The notes below the pieces were generated by a model. It made no database searches. It was not told the origin of the DNA and worked only from the letters and a program-made list of their open reading frames with translations. DNA of 64,000 nucleotides from Thiogranum sp. GTDB lineage: Bacteria > Pseudomonadota > Gammaproteobacteria > DSM-19610. The position numbers were made by a program, and so were the translations under genes. Below are positions 1 to 7,903 of the stretch, in pieces (positions within the stretch are counted from its first letter, which is position 1; each line of letters starts with the position of its first letter). The DNA lies in assembly GCA_030148775.1 (NCBI GenBank), contig JASBST010000020.1, positions 38,674 to 102,673 of the forward strand. Direction: 5' to 3'.

Positions 1-273
1 GGCGCTGTAGCAGCCCGCGGTATTGGGCAGGTAGGTATAGTGTTGCGGCGGCAGTACATCCAACAGGCTGGGTTCGTCCTGATTCTGGCCGATATTGGTC
101 CGGCGGATAGCCACGGTGATGATCTGCGCGCCGCTGGCCTCGATGGCCAGACGGGTCTGTTCCAGGTCGCGGTACTTGCCGGTCCCGACCAGCAGGCGCG
201 ATTGATACGCCGTACCGTCGATGCGCAACTCATCGGAATTCGCCGCGGTGGCGGTAGACATCACTGTGGACAT
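1..273 (-). CDS. thiG: Thiazole synthase ThiG, N-terminal part (cut by window edge)
   Basis: ThiG condenses deoxyxylulose phosphate, dehydroglycine and ThiS thiocarboxylate into the thiazole phosphate of thiamine, in the cytoplasm. The 91 visible codons read ...[19 protein letters not shown]..., then [19 protein letters not shown] and a Leu-Pro-Asn-Thr-Ala-Gly-Cys stretch, all typical of the ThiG N-terminus. The start is the ATG at 273, about 9 bases after an AGGAG in the thiS-thiG gap; a second in-frame ATG lies at 261. thiS is immediately upstream on the same strand, the usual arrangement. The catalytic Lys region and the C-terminus lie outside the window. Confidence 0.95.
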   Translation of the reverse strand, partial: MSTVMSTATAANSDELRIDGTAYQSRLLVGTGKYRDLEQTRLAIEASGAQIITVAIRRTNIGQNQDEPSLLDVLPPQHYTYLPNTAGCYSA

Positions 274-289
274 CACGTCATGCTCCTGT

Positions 290-496
290 TCAATGGCCGC
301 CGCCGCCGATAGCGCGCACTATCTCGACCCGGTCGCCGGAGTTGAAGTAATAGCTGTCGAAGCGGCTGCGCGGCACGATTTCCCGATTGACCTCCATCGC
401 CAGGCGCGACGACTGCAGGCCCAGGTGGGTGATCAGCGCGCTGGCGCTGAGCCCGTCGGGCAGCTGTTCGGGTTTGCCGTTGATGACAAGTTCCAT
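290..496 (-). CDS. thiS: Sulfur carrier protein ThiS
   Basis: This 68-aa ubiquitin-like protein carries the C-terminal thiocarboxylate sulfur for thiazole formation. It begins [15 protein letters not shown] and contains [10 protein letters not shown] and [14 protein letters not shown], the normal ThiS fold and tail. Length is normal for the family. The gene lies 16 bases upstream of thiG on the same strand and is surely co-transcribed. The oddity is the very end: most ThiS proteins stop at the Gly-Gly that is adenylated, but here a His codon follows the glycines before the TGA. Activation would need that His removed, or the annotated end is unusual. Confidence 0.93.
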   Translation of the reverse strand: MELVINGKPEQLPDGLSASALITHLGLQSSRLAMEVNREIVPRSRFDSYYFNSGDRVEIVRAIGGGGH

Positions 497-556
497 GGCG
501 CCGCATTCTACCGGAAAAGTTGCATCAGCGTAGATTCCATGCACAAATAACAGGTT

Positions 557-2380
557 ATGCATGAGCATCAGGAAGACCTGATTAACGTCGACATGGCGGT
601 CACGCTCGACGGATTGTTCAATCAGCGTGTCCGCCGCAGTCCCGAAGCCACAGCCTACCGCCATTTCGATCGCGCCGCGCAGCGCTGGCTCGACATCAAC
701 TGGCGCCAGACCGCCGAGCGGGTCATGCGCTGGCGGGCCGCGCTGGCCGGCGAGGCCCTGTCGGCGGGCGCGCGCGTTGCCGTCCAGATGCGCAATGGGC
801 TCGACTGGGTGTGCTTCGATCAGGCGGCGCTGGCCGAGGGGCTGGTGCCGGTGCCGCTGTATACCGACGACCGCCCCGACAACGTCGCTTATATTCTCGG
901 CGACGCCGCGGTGCGGCTGCTGCTGCTGCAGAATCTGGCGCAGTGGCGAAAACTGGCGCCGGCGCTTAAGGGAATCGACTGTCTGCAGCGGGTGGTGATC
1001 CGCGACGCGCCGGACGAGGGCAGGGACGCTGCGCTGGCCGCCGACCGGCGGGTGCGATTCCTGACGGACTGGTTGCCGACGCAGTTTCCGCCGCGTCCGG
1101 CACGCGTGGGTGACGCCCATGCCCTGGCGAGCATTGTCTATACCTCCGGCACCACCGGACGTCCCAAGGGGGTGATGCTGAGTCATTATAATATGCTCTC
1201 GGTGGCGCACGCCGTTCTGGCCGCCATCGAGGTGTATCCGCAGGATCTGTTCCTGTCATTTCTGCCGCTGTCGCACACGCTCGAGCGGACCGCCGGCTAT
1301 TATCTGCCGATGATGGCGGGCGCCTGTGTCGCCCATGCTCGCTCGGTGGGACAGTTGGCCGATGACCTGCGGCAGGTCAAACCGAGCGTGCTGATTGCCG
1401 TTCCGCGGGTTTTCGAGCGCATCCACCGGCGCCTGCTCGACCGGCTGGAGGCGGACTCGCCGCTGACGCGTGGCCTGTTCCGCGCCGCGGTGGCCAGCGG
1501 CTGGCACGAGTTTCTACGCCGCCAGGGCGATGCCCGCTGGCGCCCGGATCAACTCTTTCATCCGCTGCTGCGCCGACTCGTCGGCGCCAAGGTCCGCGCC
1601 GGCCTGGGTGGCCGGTTGCGCTACGCGGTCAGTGGCGGCGCGCCGCTGCCCCTGTATGTGGCACGCACCTTCATCGGTCTGGGATTGGAGATTCTGCAGG
1701 GTTACGGTTTGACCGAGACCAGCCCGGTCATCAGCGTCAATCTGCCGGAGTATAACGACCCTGCCAGCGTGGGTGCGCCGCTGCGCGGGATCGAGACCAG
1801 GATCGGCGCGGACGACGAGTTGCTGGTGAAAACGCCGGGCGCTACCCTGGGCTACTGGAACAATCACGCCGCCACTGCTGAACTGATCGATGCCGACGGC
1901 TGGCTGCATACCGGGGACCAGGCACGAATCAGCCGGGGGCGGATTTATATCACCGGGCGTCTCAAGGACATCCTGGTCATGTCCAACGGCGAGAAAATTC
2001 CACCCGCCGATCTGGAGGGGGCGATTTGTGCCGACCCGCTGTTCGATCAGGCCCTGGTGGTCGGCGAAGGTCGTCCCTGTCTGGGCGCGGTACTGGTGCT
2101 CAACCCGGAGCGCTGGTTCGGCTTCGTCAAGGAACTCGGGCTGGACCCCTACGCGACGCAGAATCTTTGCCATCCGCGCGTGCACAAGCGGGTACTGGCG
2201 CGGATCAAGACGCAACTGCACGTGTTTCCCGGTTATGCCCGGATACGTTGCGCCGTTCTCAGTCTCGATCCCTGGACCGTGGATAACAATCTGTTAACGC
2301 CGACGCTGAAGCTGCGCCGGTCCGTTCTGCTGCAGACATTCGCCGCCCGCATAGACTCGGCGTTCGCCTCAGTGCGGTAA
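557..2380 (+). CDS. Long-chain fatty acid-CoA ligase (AMP-binding family)
   Basis: This 607-aa enzyme of the acyl-adenylate-forming superfamily is predicted to activate fatty acids to acyl-CoA through an acyl-AMP intermediate. The P-loop YTSGTTGRPKG lies near residue 194, GYGLTETSP near 382, a HTGDQ motif near 453, and RLKDILVMSNGEKIPP near 468 carries the conserved Arg-Leu-Lys. Overall it is closest to the COG1022 (FAA1-like) long-chain group, though substrate length cannot be read from sequence. It is divergent from thiS. The start is uncertain: ATG 557 has a weak ribosome site, and the in-frame ATG at 593 (MAVTLDG) is the better family match but is preceded only distantly by GGAAG. Confidence 0.88.
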   Translation: MHEHQEDLINVDMAVTLDGLFNQRVRRSPEATAYRHFDRAAQRWLDINWRQTAERVMRWRAALAGEALSAGARVAVQMRNGLDWVCFDQAALAEGLVPVPLYTDDRPDNVAYILGDAAVRLLLLQNLAQWRKLAPALKGIDCLQRVVIRDAPDEGRDAALAADRRVRFLTDWLPTQFPPRPARVGDAHALASIVYTSGTTGRPKGVMLSHYNMLSVAHAVLAAIEVYPQDLFLSFLPLSHTLERTAGYYLPMMAGACVAHARSVGQLADDLRQVKPSVLIAVPRVFERIHRRLLDRLEADSPLTRGLFRAAVASGWHEFLRRQGDARWRPDQLFHPLLRRLVGAKVRAGLGGRLRYAVSGGAPLPLYVARTFIGLGLEILQGYGLTETSPVISVNLPEYNDPASVGAPLRGIETRIGADDELLVKTPGATLGYWNNHAATAELIDADGWLHTGDQARISRGRIYITGRLKDILVMSNGEKIPPADLEGAICADPLFDQALVVGEGRPCLGAVLVLNPERWFGFVKELGLDPYATQNLCHPRVHKRVLARIKTQLHVFPGYARIRCAVLSLDPWTVDNNLLTPTLKLRRSVLLQTFAARIDSAFASVR

Positions 2381-2551
2381 GAGTGTAAATTCCGCCGACA
2401 GCTGGGATGACTAAACCGAGTTACTAAGCCGCTGATCTGTCAGTATTATGCCTAAATAATGTAGGAGATTTGTACCTATAACTGTCGGACTGATTGACAG
2501 TGATATTTGCTACATAGCCACAACAGATTGATATTTAAAATTAATGTTGAA

Positions 2552-2567
2552 TGGAGCGATATTTGCA
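2552..2567 (+). promoter_or_regulatory. Putative sigma-54 (RpoN) promoter for the PEP-CTERM gene
   Basis: The 16 bases TGGAGCGATATTTGCA match the RpoN consensus TGGCACGRNNNTTGCW at all but two positions. The GG and GC doublets are exactly 10 bases apart. The site lies 64 bases upstream of the GTG start at 2631. PEP-CTERM genes in many exosortase systems are controlled by PrsK/PrsR-type regulators with sigma-54 promoters (known for the system), which supports this reading. The activator is not in the window. Confidence 0.6.
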
Positions 2568-2630
2568 AAGAGTGAGTATTCCGGCCGGCGTAATCTCCGG
2601 TGCGACCGTGTAGCGAGATAAGGACAAACT

Positions 2631-3269
2631 GTGAGATTTTCTACCCTAATGACTTCGGCCCTCGCCGCCCTCTGCTTGGGGCTGAGCGGCCTTCCGGTGC
2701 AGGCGGCATCAATCGCCTACTTTCTTGATCAGTCCAACGATATGCCGGACGGCGTCAATTATCTCAAGGTGACGGTCAGCGACAGCGTGGCGAGTGCCGG
2801 CGACATCGATTTTCGCGTCGATGTGCTGACGGCCAATTTCCCTTCGCCCGGCAGCAGCTTCGGGATGCAGACATTCTCCTTCAACTACGACACGGCATTC
2901 AATGTGACGCCAAGCAATATCATCGACATCGATCCCTCGTCCTGGACCATCAGCCAGGATGCCAACGCCGGCGGCGGTTTCGGCAAATTCGAGTTCGAGT
3001 TCTCCGGTACCGGTGGGAATCGAACGGAGCTGATGACGTTCTCCATTACCGGCGTCAGCGGCGACTCCCCCTCGACCTATGCCATGGGATCGACATTGAG
3101 GCCGGCGGCGACGGAGTTTTTCGCCGCCCATGTGGCGGGGTTCGATGATGGTAACGGTGTTACCAGTGCGCAGTTCGCCGGTTCCACACCGGTGCCGTTG
3201 CCCGCCGCGCTCTGGCTGTTCGGCAGCGGCCTGCTGGGGCTGGTAGGGCTGGTGCGGCGCAGAAACTGA
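2631..3269 (+). CDS. Exported VPLPA/PEP-CTERM sorting domain protein
   Basis: This 212-aa exported protein has an N-terminal signal peptide (hydrophobic ALAALCLGLSGLPVQAA, cleavage near residue 25). Its C-terminal sorting tail is VPLPAALWLFGSGLLGLVG followed by Val-Arg-Arg-Arg. Such tails are cut by an exosortase in the inner membrane, and the proteins often end in the extracellular matrix. The body is Gly/Ser/Asp/Thr-rich and beta-like, with no catalytic motif recognised. A GTG start at 2631 fits AAGGA six bases upstream. It stands alone between a sigma-54-type promoter and a strong terminator. No exosortase gene is in this window. Function beyond sorting is unknown. Confidence 0.85.
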   Translation: MRFSTLMTSALAALCLGLSGLPVQAASIAYFLDQSNDMPDGVNYLKVTVSDSVASAGDIDFRVDVLTANFPSPGSSFGMQTFSFNYDTAFNVTPSNIIDIDPSSWTISQDANAGGGFGKFEFEFSGTGGNRTELMTFSITGVSGDSPSTYAMGSTLRPAATEFFAAHVAGFDDGNGVTSAQFAGSTPVPLPAALWLFGSGLLGLVGLVRRRN

Positions 3270-3281
3270 TTTGGGGAGGTT

Positions 3282-3329
3282 CCAGGCAGGGAAAAAGGCG
3301 GTCGACAGACCGCCTTTTTTCTTGCCTGG
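3282..3329. terminator. Bidirectional rho-independent terminator
   Basis: The core stem AAAAGGCGGTC / GACCGCCTTTT has a GACA loop, with A-runs on the left and T-runs on the right. Outside it, CCAGGCA and TGCCTGG pair to lengthen the stem. It sits between two convergent genes (PEP-CTERM on +, OmpA lipoprotein on -) and can serve both. Confidence 0.9.
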
Positions 3330-3335
3330 CGAAGT

Positions 3336-4019
3336 TCAGGTCAGCGGCGTGAGGCGTATTTCCACCCGACGGTTCTGCGCCCGCCCCTGAGCGGTGTCGT
3401 TGCTGGCAATCGGCGCTGTCTCGCCCATGCCCTGGGTGATAATGCGTTGCGGCAGTACCCGCTGGCTTTCCAGGTAGCGGGCGACACTGCTGGCGCGCGC
3501 CTCGGAGAGGCGCTGATTGTAGGCCTCCGGTCCGGTGCTGTCGGTATGACCGATGACATCGACATAGGTTTTTTCGTACTCGTTGATCACCAGTGCGACG
3601 GAGTCCAGGACCTCATAGAAGCCGGACGCGATGCTGCTGGAGTCGGTAGCGAACGTGATATTGCTCGGCATGTTGAGGATGATGGAGTCGCCGACACGGG
3701 TGACACTCACGCCGGTGCCCTGCAGGCGGGCGCGCAGCTTGGCCTCTTCCTTGTCCATATAGTCGCCCACGGCAGCGCCGGTCAGCGCGCCCAGGCCGGC
3801 GCCGATCAACACGCCCTTGCGTTTGCCGCCGCTGAGGATGGCGCCGGCCACCGCGCCGCCGAGCGCGCCAACGCCGGCGCCGATGGAGGTATTGGCGGTT
3901 TTGCGTTCGCCGGTATAGGGGTCGGTGGTCTGGCAGCCGGCCAGAATCAGAACAGCGGCGGTGGACAGGCCGATCAGCCGCAGGCCGGGGCGGCGCCGCT
4001 GGGTCATGGAATACAGCAT
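3336..4019 (-). CDS. OmpA-family outer-membrane lipoprotein (YiaD-like)
   Basis: This 227-aa envelope protein is likely anchored in the outer membrane by its lipidated N-terminus, with a C-terminal peptidoglycan-binding OmpA domain. The start MLYSM at 4019 has GAGGA upstream and gives a lipoprotein signal ending in the lipobox LILAGC. Residues 45-90 form a glycine-zipper region (GAGVGALGGAVAGAI, then GVLIGAGLGALTGAAVGDYMD). The OmpA core follows: NITFATDSS, VDVIGHTDSTG, NQRLSEARA and QNRRVEIRL. An ORF extension above 4019 exists but has no lipoprotein signal at its head. It ends at the shared bidirectional terminator. The order is that of YiaD-type proteins. Confidence 0.92.
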   Translation of the reverse strand: MLYSMTQRRRPGLRLIGLSTAAVLILAGCQTTDPYTGERKTANTSIGAGVGALGGAVAGAILSGGKRKGVLIGAGLGALTGAAVGDYMDKEEAKLRARLQGTGVSVTRVGDSIILNMPSNITFATDSSSIASGFYEVLDSVALVINEYEKTYVDVIGHTDSTGPEAYNQRLSEARASSVARYLESQRVLPQRIITQGMGETAPIASNDTAQGRAQNRRVEIRLTPLT

Positions 4020-4201
4020 AAGAGTTCCTCGTTCAGTGTACCCGGCCAGCATACACCAGGCGCCGACCGCTGTGGATGTTCGGGGTAGCGCCGGTTGCCG
4101 TTTGTAGCCGCCGCCCGACAGTCGGTGACGGATAGCGCTTGGAGTCCGGGCTGTACCGCGAGTTCCCCGGCCGGTCCCCCGGATGCTTGCGCGTTGCGCT
4201 A

Positions 4202-4993
4202 TCAACGTCCGCGGTCCAGGTCGCCGGCGCGCGCCAGATCGTCCAGGGTGCCGATGTCGACAAAGGGATGCTGCGATACCGTCACCGCCTGCAGGTCCAG
4301 CCCCGCGGTGATTCCCGCGCTGATGACGTCACCGACATGGAGTTCGCGCGCGCTGGCGTGCGGCTGCTGAGTGGCCAGAAACGCATGCATGAAATCGCTG
4401 AAGCGCGGTGTCCACAGCGCGACCCCCCAGGTCTGGCGCAGATCGGTGCGTGCGGGCTTGATGAGTATTTCCCGCAGGCGCCCGTTCTCGTCGGTGCGTA
4501 CCATGTCCACCTTTGCGGGCCGATCGGCCGGAAACAGGCCCAGCACCAGGTCGGCGCCGCTGTGCTGTTGGTGGCGCAGCAGGGGCGGAAAAATATCGCT
4601 ATCGGCGAAGCACATATCGGGGAAGCCGAGCGCGACATGGCGCCCGCGCAGGAACGCGTAGGCCTGATCGATGCTGTAGGGCGTGCCCCAGGGATGCGCC
4701 ATCATCAGATAGGCCAGGTGCAGGTCCAGGCGCGAGCCGTCGCCCAGGTGGGCCGGGATATCCCACTTGCCGTCCCGGATCACCAGATAGGCCTCGCGAA
4801 CGCCGGCCAGGCGCAGGGCGCGCAGCAGGTGCTCGCACACCGGGGCCCGATCTTGCGGCGCTTGCGGATGCGCCGCTGCCAACAACTCCTTGCTGCCGCC
4901 GCCCAGTCCTTTCAGCCGGGTGGCGTGTCCGGCCATGGGAACGACGCCGACGATCTCCGGTTGCTCGGTTGAGGCGGACTGTGCTTCACTCAC
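4202..4993 (-). CDS. Sugar-phosphate nucleotidyltransferase family protein
   Basis: This 263-aa protein of the NTP_transferase (RmlA/GalU-like) fold would transfer a nucleotidyl group to a sugar-1-phosphate. The N-terminal nucleotide loop reads VVPMAGHATRL and is followed by SKEL, whose Lys is the conserved one; the usual Gly-x-Gly-Thr-Arg is replaced by His-Ala-Thr-Arg, a variant I associate with a subgroup of unassigned nucleotidyltransferases. Other landmarks are FADSDIF, near the metal-binding Asp, and DIGTLDDL at the C-terminus. GTG start at 4993. A 182-base gap separates it from the OmpA lipoprotein downstream. The sugar is unknown; the nucleotide-sugar enzymes at 7.9-10.2 kb are on the other strand. 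Confidence 0.8.
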   Translation of the reverse strand: MSEAQSASTEQPEIVGVVPMAGHATRLKGLGGGSKELLAAAHPQAPQDRAPVCEHLLRALRLAGVREAYLVIRDGKWDIPAHLGDGSRLDLHLAYLMMAHPWGTPYSIDQAYAFLRGRHVALGFPDMCFADSDIFPPLLRHQQHSGADLVLGLFPADRPAKVDMVRTDENGRLREILIKPARTDLRQTWGVALWTPRFSDFMHAFLATQQPHASARELHVGDVISAGITAGLDLQAVTVSQHPFVDIGTLDDLARAGDLDRGR

Positions 4994-5090
4994 GGGGTTT
5001 TATCTTGACCGATTTTTCGCCGGCCGCCGCCGTCCGGGTGGTGACGTTGGTGGGCCGGTTTCTGTAGACTGTTGCGCATTCTGACAGATC

Positions 5091-5164
5091 GCGGGTGTAG
5101 TTCAATGGTAGAACTGGAGCTTCCCAAGCTTCAAACGTGGGTTCGATTCCCATCACCCGCTCCA
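5091..5164 (+). tRNA. glyU: tRNA-Gly (anticodon CCC)
   Basis: The 74-base cloverleaf starts GCGGGTG and ends CACCCGC-TCCA with an encoded CCA. The anticodon stem GGAGC/GCTTC encloses TTCCCAA, giving CCC. The T arm holds GGTTCGATTCC. It closely resembles E. coli glyU. It lies 17 bases upstream of asmA. Confidence 0.97.
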
Positions 5165-5181
5165 ATTCACAGGGATGAAGC

Positions 5182-7269
5182 ATGAAAAAGCTATTGCGCA
5201 TTCTTGCCTGGGTGATAGGCGTCGCGGTTCTGCTGCTGGTGATCGCGGCGGTGGTGGTCCCCCTGGTGGTGGACCCCAACGATTATAAAGATGAGCTCGC
5301 CCGGGCGGTGGAGAAGCACACCGGTCGCAAATTGACCATGGAGGGTGACCTGGAGCTGTCGGTGTTTCCGTGGCTGGCGGTGGAGATAGGGCCCACCCGT
5401 CTGGCCAACGCCCCCGGCTTTTCCGATCGGCCGTTCGCCGCGGTGAAGCAGGTCAGTATCCGGCTTAAATTATTGCCCCTGCTGCGCCGCCAGGTGGAGA
5501 TGGATACGGTGGTGCTCGACGGCCTGCGGCTGTCGCTGGAAACGCGGGCGGACGGCACCAACAACTGGGCCGATCTGACGGCCACGCAGGGTGCACAGAC
5601 CGAGCCCGCCGCGCGCGAACCCGGCGGCGCGGGAGGCCCGGCGCTGGCCGGCCTGGCCATCGGCGGGGTGGCGATCAGCGACGCGGCAGTGGTCTATGAC
5701 GACAAGCAGACCAACGCCCACTACAGTGTCGGCGGGCTGGACCTGCGGCTGGGCGCGATCGCGCCGGGCGCCACGGTCCCGGTGAGCGCTTCGATGCAGC
5801 TGGATGTGGCCGAACCCGCAGTGAAAGGACCGCTGAAACTGACCGGACAAGTGACCCTGTCCGATAACAGTGAACGCCTGACGCTGGCCGGTGTGCAGCT
5901 CGACACCGATCTCAAGGGGGACGGACTGCCCGGCGGCGCGTTGGATGCTCAGGTCAATTTTGATGCCGTGTTCGATTTGCAGAACGGCACCCTGGAGGCG
6001 CCGGAGCTGGTGGCACAACTGCCGGACTTGAAGCTGCGCGCGGCCATCTCCGCTAAACAGCTGTTCACCCAGCCGGCGATAAACGCCGACCTTCGCGCCG
6101 AGCCGTTCTCGCCGCACAAACTGCTGCAAGGGCTGGGCGTCGCGCTGCCCCCGTCGGCCGACGCCACGGTGCTGGACCAGGCCGACGCCAGTCTGAAGCT
6201 GGCGGCCGGCGCCGATAGCGTGCAGATTAGCGACCTGCGGGTGAAACTGGACGATTCCAACCTCAGCGGCAGCCTCGGCGTGAGCCGCTTCGCCAAACCG
6301 GTGGTACGCTTCAAACTGAAACTCGACGCGATCGATGCCGATCGTTACCTGCCGCCGCCCGCCGAAGAGCCGGCGGCGCCGGTCACACCGACCGCTGCCG
6401 CCGCCGCCGGCGCCGAGTTGTTTCCGGTGGAGACACTGCGCAACCTCGACGTCGACGGCACGCTGTCCGTCGAACGCCTGAAGATTTCGCGCCTGACCAG
6501 CCGTGACATTGTGCTCAAACTCAACGGCAAAGGCGGGCAGCTGCGGCTGCATCCGGCGCAGGCGAAACTGTACGGCGGCCGCTACGAGGGCAACCTGGGG
6601 CTGGATGTTCGCGGCGCGCAACCGAAGATCTCGCTCGACGAAAAACTTATCGACGTCCACATGGGCCCGCTGTTGAAAGACTATCAGGGCGAAGACACCC
6701 TCACTGGGAAGACCCGGGCGCACATTGCACTCACCACCAGCGGACAGACCACCGAGGCGTTGAAGAAGCATCTCAACGGCAACCTCGACTTCGGCTTCAC
6801 CGACGGCGCGGTCAAGGGCTTCAACCTGGCCGCGTTGATACGGCGCGCCGCGGCGCAGATCAAGGGCCAACCGGCGCCCGCCGAAGACGGGCCCAACCAG
6901 ACTGATTTCTCCGAGATGACCGGCACCGCGACCATCGCCGACGGCGTGATCAGCAATCGCGATCTGCTCGCCAAGAGCCCGTTGCTGCGGGTGCAGGGCG
7001 AGGGGAAGGCCGACCTCATCGGCGAGACCCTGGATTATCTGCTGACCGCGAAAGTGGTCGGCAGCCTGGAAGGTCAGGGCGGCAAAGGTCTCGACGAGGT
7101 CAAGGGCATTGCCATCCCCGTTGGCATCAGCGGCAGTTTCGCCAAACCGAAGTTTCAGGTGCGCCTGGATAAAGTGCTGAAAGAGACCGCCGGTAAAGAG
7201 ATCAAGCAGAAACTCGAAAAGAAACTGGAGAAAAAATTCGGTGACCAGTTCAAGGGGCTGTTCCAGTAG
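5182..7269 (+). CDS. asmA: AsmA family protein
   Basis: This 695-aa inner-membrane-anchored protein has a large periplasmic part. AsmA-like proteins are repeating beta-groove proteins linked to outer-membrane assembly and, for relatives, to phospholipid transport. The N-terminal helix VIGVAVLLLVIAAVVVPLVV (residues 12-31) is followed by DPNDYKDEL, the signature of the family; the C-terminal AsmA_2-like part includes NLDFGFTDGAVKGFNLAALIR. The end is a highly charged lysine/glutamate helix. It overlaps the start of the SRPBCC gene by 29 bases. asmA next to mutY and yggX is also seen in Pseudomonas (known). Confidence 0.92.
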   Translation: MKKLLRILAWVIGVAVLLLVIAAVVVPLVVDPNDYKDELARAVEKHTGRKLTMEGDLELSVFPWLAVEIGPTRLANAPGFSDRPFAAVKQVSIRLKLLPLLRRQVEMDTVVLDGLRLSLETRADGTNNWADLTATQGAQTEPAAREPGGAGGPALAGLAIGGVAISDAAVVYDDKQTNAHYSVGGLDLRLGAIAPGATVPVSASMQLDVAEPAVKGPLKLTGQVTLSDNSERLTLAGVQLDTDLKGDGLPGGALDAQVNFDAVFDLQNGTLEAPELVAQLPDLKLRAAISAKQLFTQPAINADLRAEPFSPHKLLQGLGVALPPSADATVLDQADASLKLAAGADSVQISDLRVKLDDSNLSGSLGVSRFAKPVVRFKLKLDAIDADRYLPPPAEEPAAPVTPTAAAAAGAELFPVETLRNLDVDGTLSVERLKISRLTSRDIVLKLNGKGGQLRLHPAQAKLYGGRYEGNLGLDVRGAQPKISLDEKLIDVHMGPLLKDYQGEDTLTGKTRAHIALTTSGQTTEALKKHLNGNLDFGFTDGAVKGFNLAALIRRAAAQIKGQPAPAEDGPNQTDFSEMTGTATIADGVISNRDLLAKSPLLRVQGEGKADLIGETLDYLLTAKVVGSLEGQGGKGLDEVKGIAIPVGISGSFAKPKFQVRLDKVLKETAGKEIKQKLEKKLEKKFGDQFKGLFQ

Positions 7270-7903
7270 CGTCGTGCCCCTTGCCCTGGTGATGCTCGGC
7301 CTGTGCGCACCTCTGCGGGCCGCGCAGATCGGCATGGCCAACGCCGAACGGGAGGGTCAACGCTATCGCGTGCATGTCGAGGCGCGTCTGGCGGCGCCGT
7401 TGGACGCTGTGCGCGCACTGCTGACCGACTATCCCCATCTGGGGCGTGTCAACCCCAGCATCAAGTCAAGCGTAGTGCTGCCCTCGGCGACCCCCGGGAT
7501 TGAGCGTGTGCGCCTCGTGAGCGAAGTGTGCGTGTGGATCTATTGCAAGCGGTTGCATCAGGTACAGGATATGCGACAGAGCGGCGCCGGGGTGCTTGAG
7601 GCCACCGTGCTGCCCGATGTCAGCGATTTCCGCTATGGGTACGCGCGCATCGCGCTGCGCTCCGTGCCGGGCGGGACGTCGTTCAGCATGCGCGGTGAAC
7701 TGGAGCCGGACTTCTGGATCCCGCCATTTATCGGCCCGTGGCTGATTAAACGCAAACTACTGGAGGAAGCGCGGGTGACCGTCGAGCAGCTGGAACGGTT
7801 GGCATCAGGTCGTGAGCGCCCTGATCAAGTAGGCACAGGCGAAATGTCGCTAACCGGCAGCGCCCAGCCGCTGCCCACTTCCTGCCGGAGTGGCTTGTGT
7901 TGA
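7241..7903 (+). CDS. SRPBCC (START/Bet v1-like) family protein with signal peptide
   Basis: This 220-aa protein has a GTG start at 7241 (GGAG ten bases before) that gives a short N-terminus and a hydrophobic VVPLALVMLGLCAPLRAA, read as a Sec signal peptide. The body has the helix-grip pattern: RVHVEARLAAPLDAVRALLTDYPHLGRVNPSIK, later FSMRGELEPDFWIPPFIGPWLIKRKLLEEA. SRPBCC domains hold hydrophobic ligands; the ligand is unknown, and a periplasmic place beside AsmA suggests lipid or envelope work (inference). The last 20 residues are polar and may be a non-conserved tail. It overlaps both neighbours, so it is translated as part of the operon. Confidence 0.75.
   Translation: MTSSRGCSSSVVPLALVMLGLCAPLRAAQIGMANAEREGQRYRVHVEARLAAPLDAVRALLTDYPHLGRVNPSIKSSVVLPSATPGIERVRLVSEVCVWIYCKRLHQVQDMRQSGAGVLEATVLPDVSDFRYGYARIALRSVPGGTSFSMRGELEPDFWIPPFIGPWLIKRKLLEEARVTVEQLERLASGRERPDQVGTGEMSLTGSAQPLPTSCRSGLC

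Noticed and set aside
290..1210. 306-codon - strand frame that contains thiS
   Set aside because: Only the last 68 codons are ThiS; the upstream part is antisense to the acyl-CoA synthetase and gives no known protein.
5470..7341. 623-codon open frame on the - strand opposite asmA
   Set aside because: It is fully antisense to a clear AsmA protein, has no family resemblance or signal, and such frames are expected in GC-rich coding DNA.
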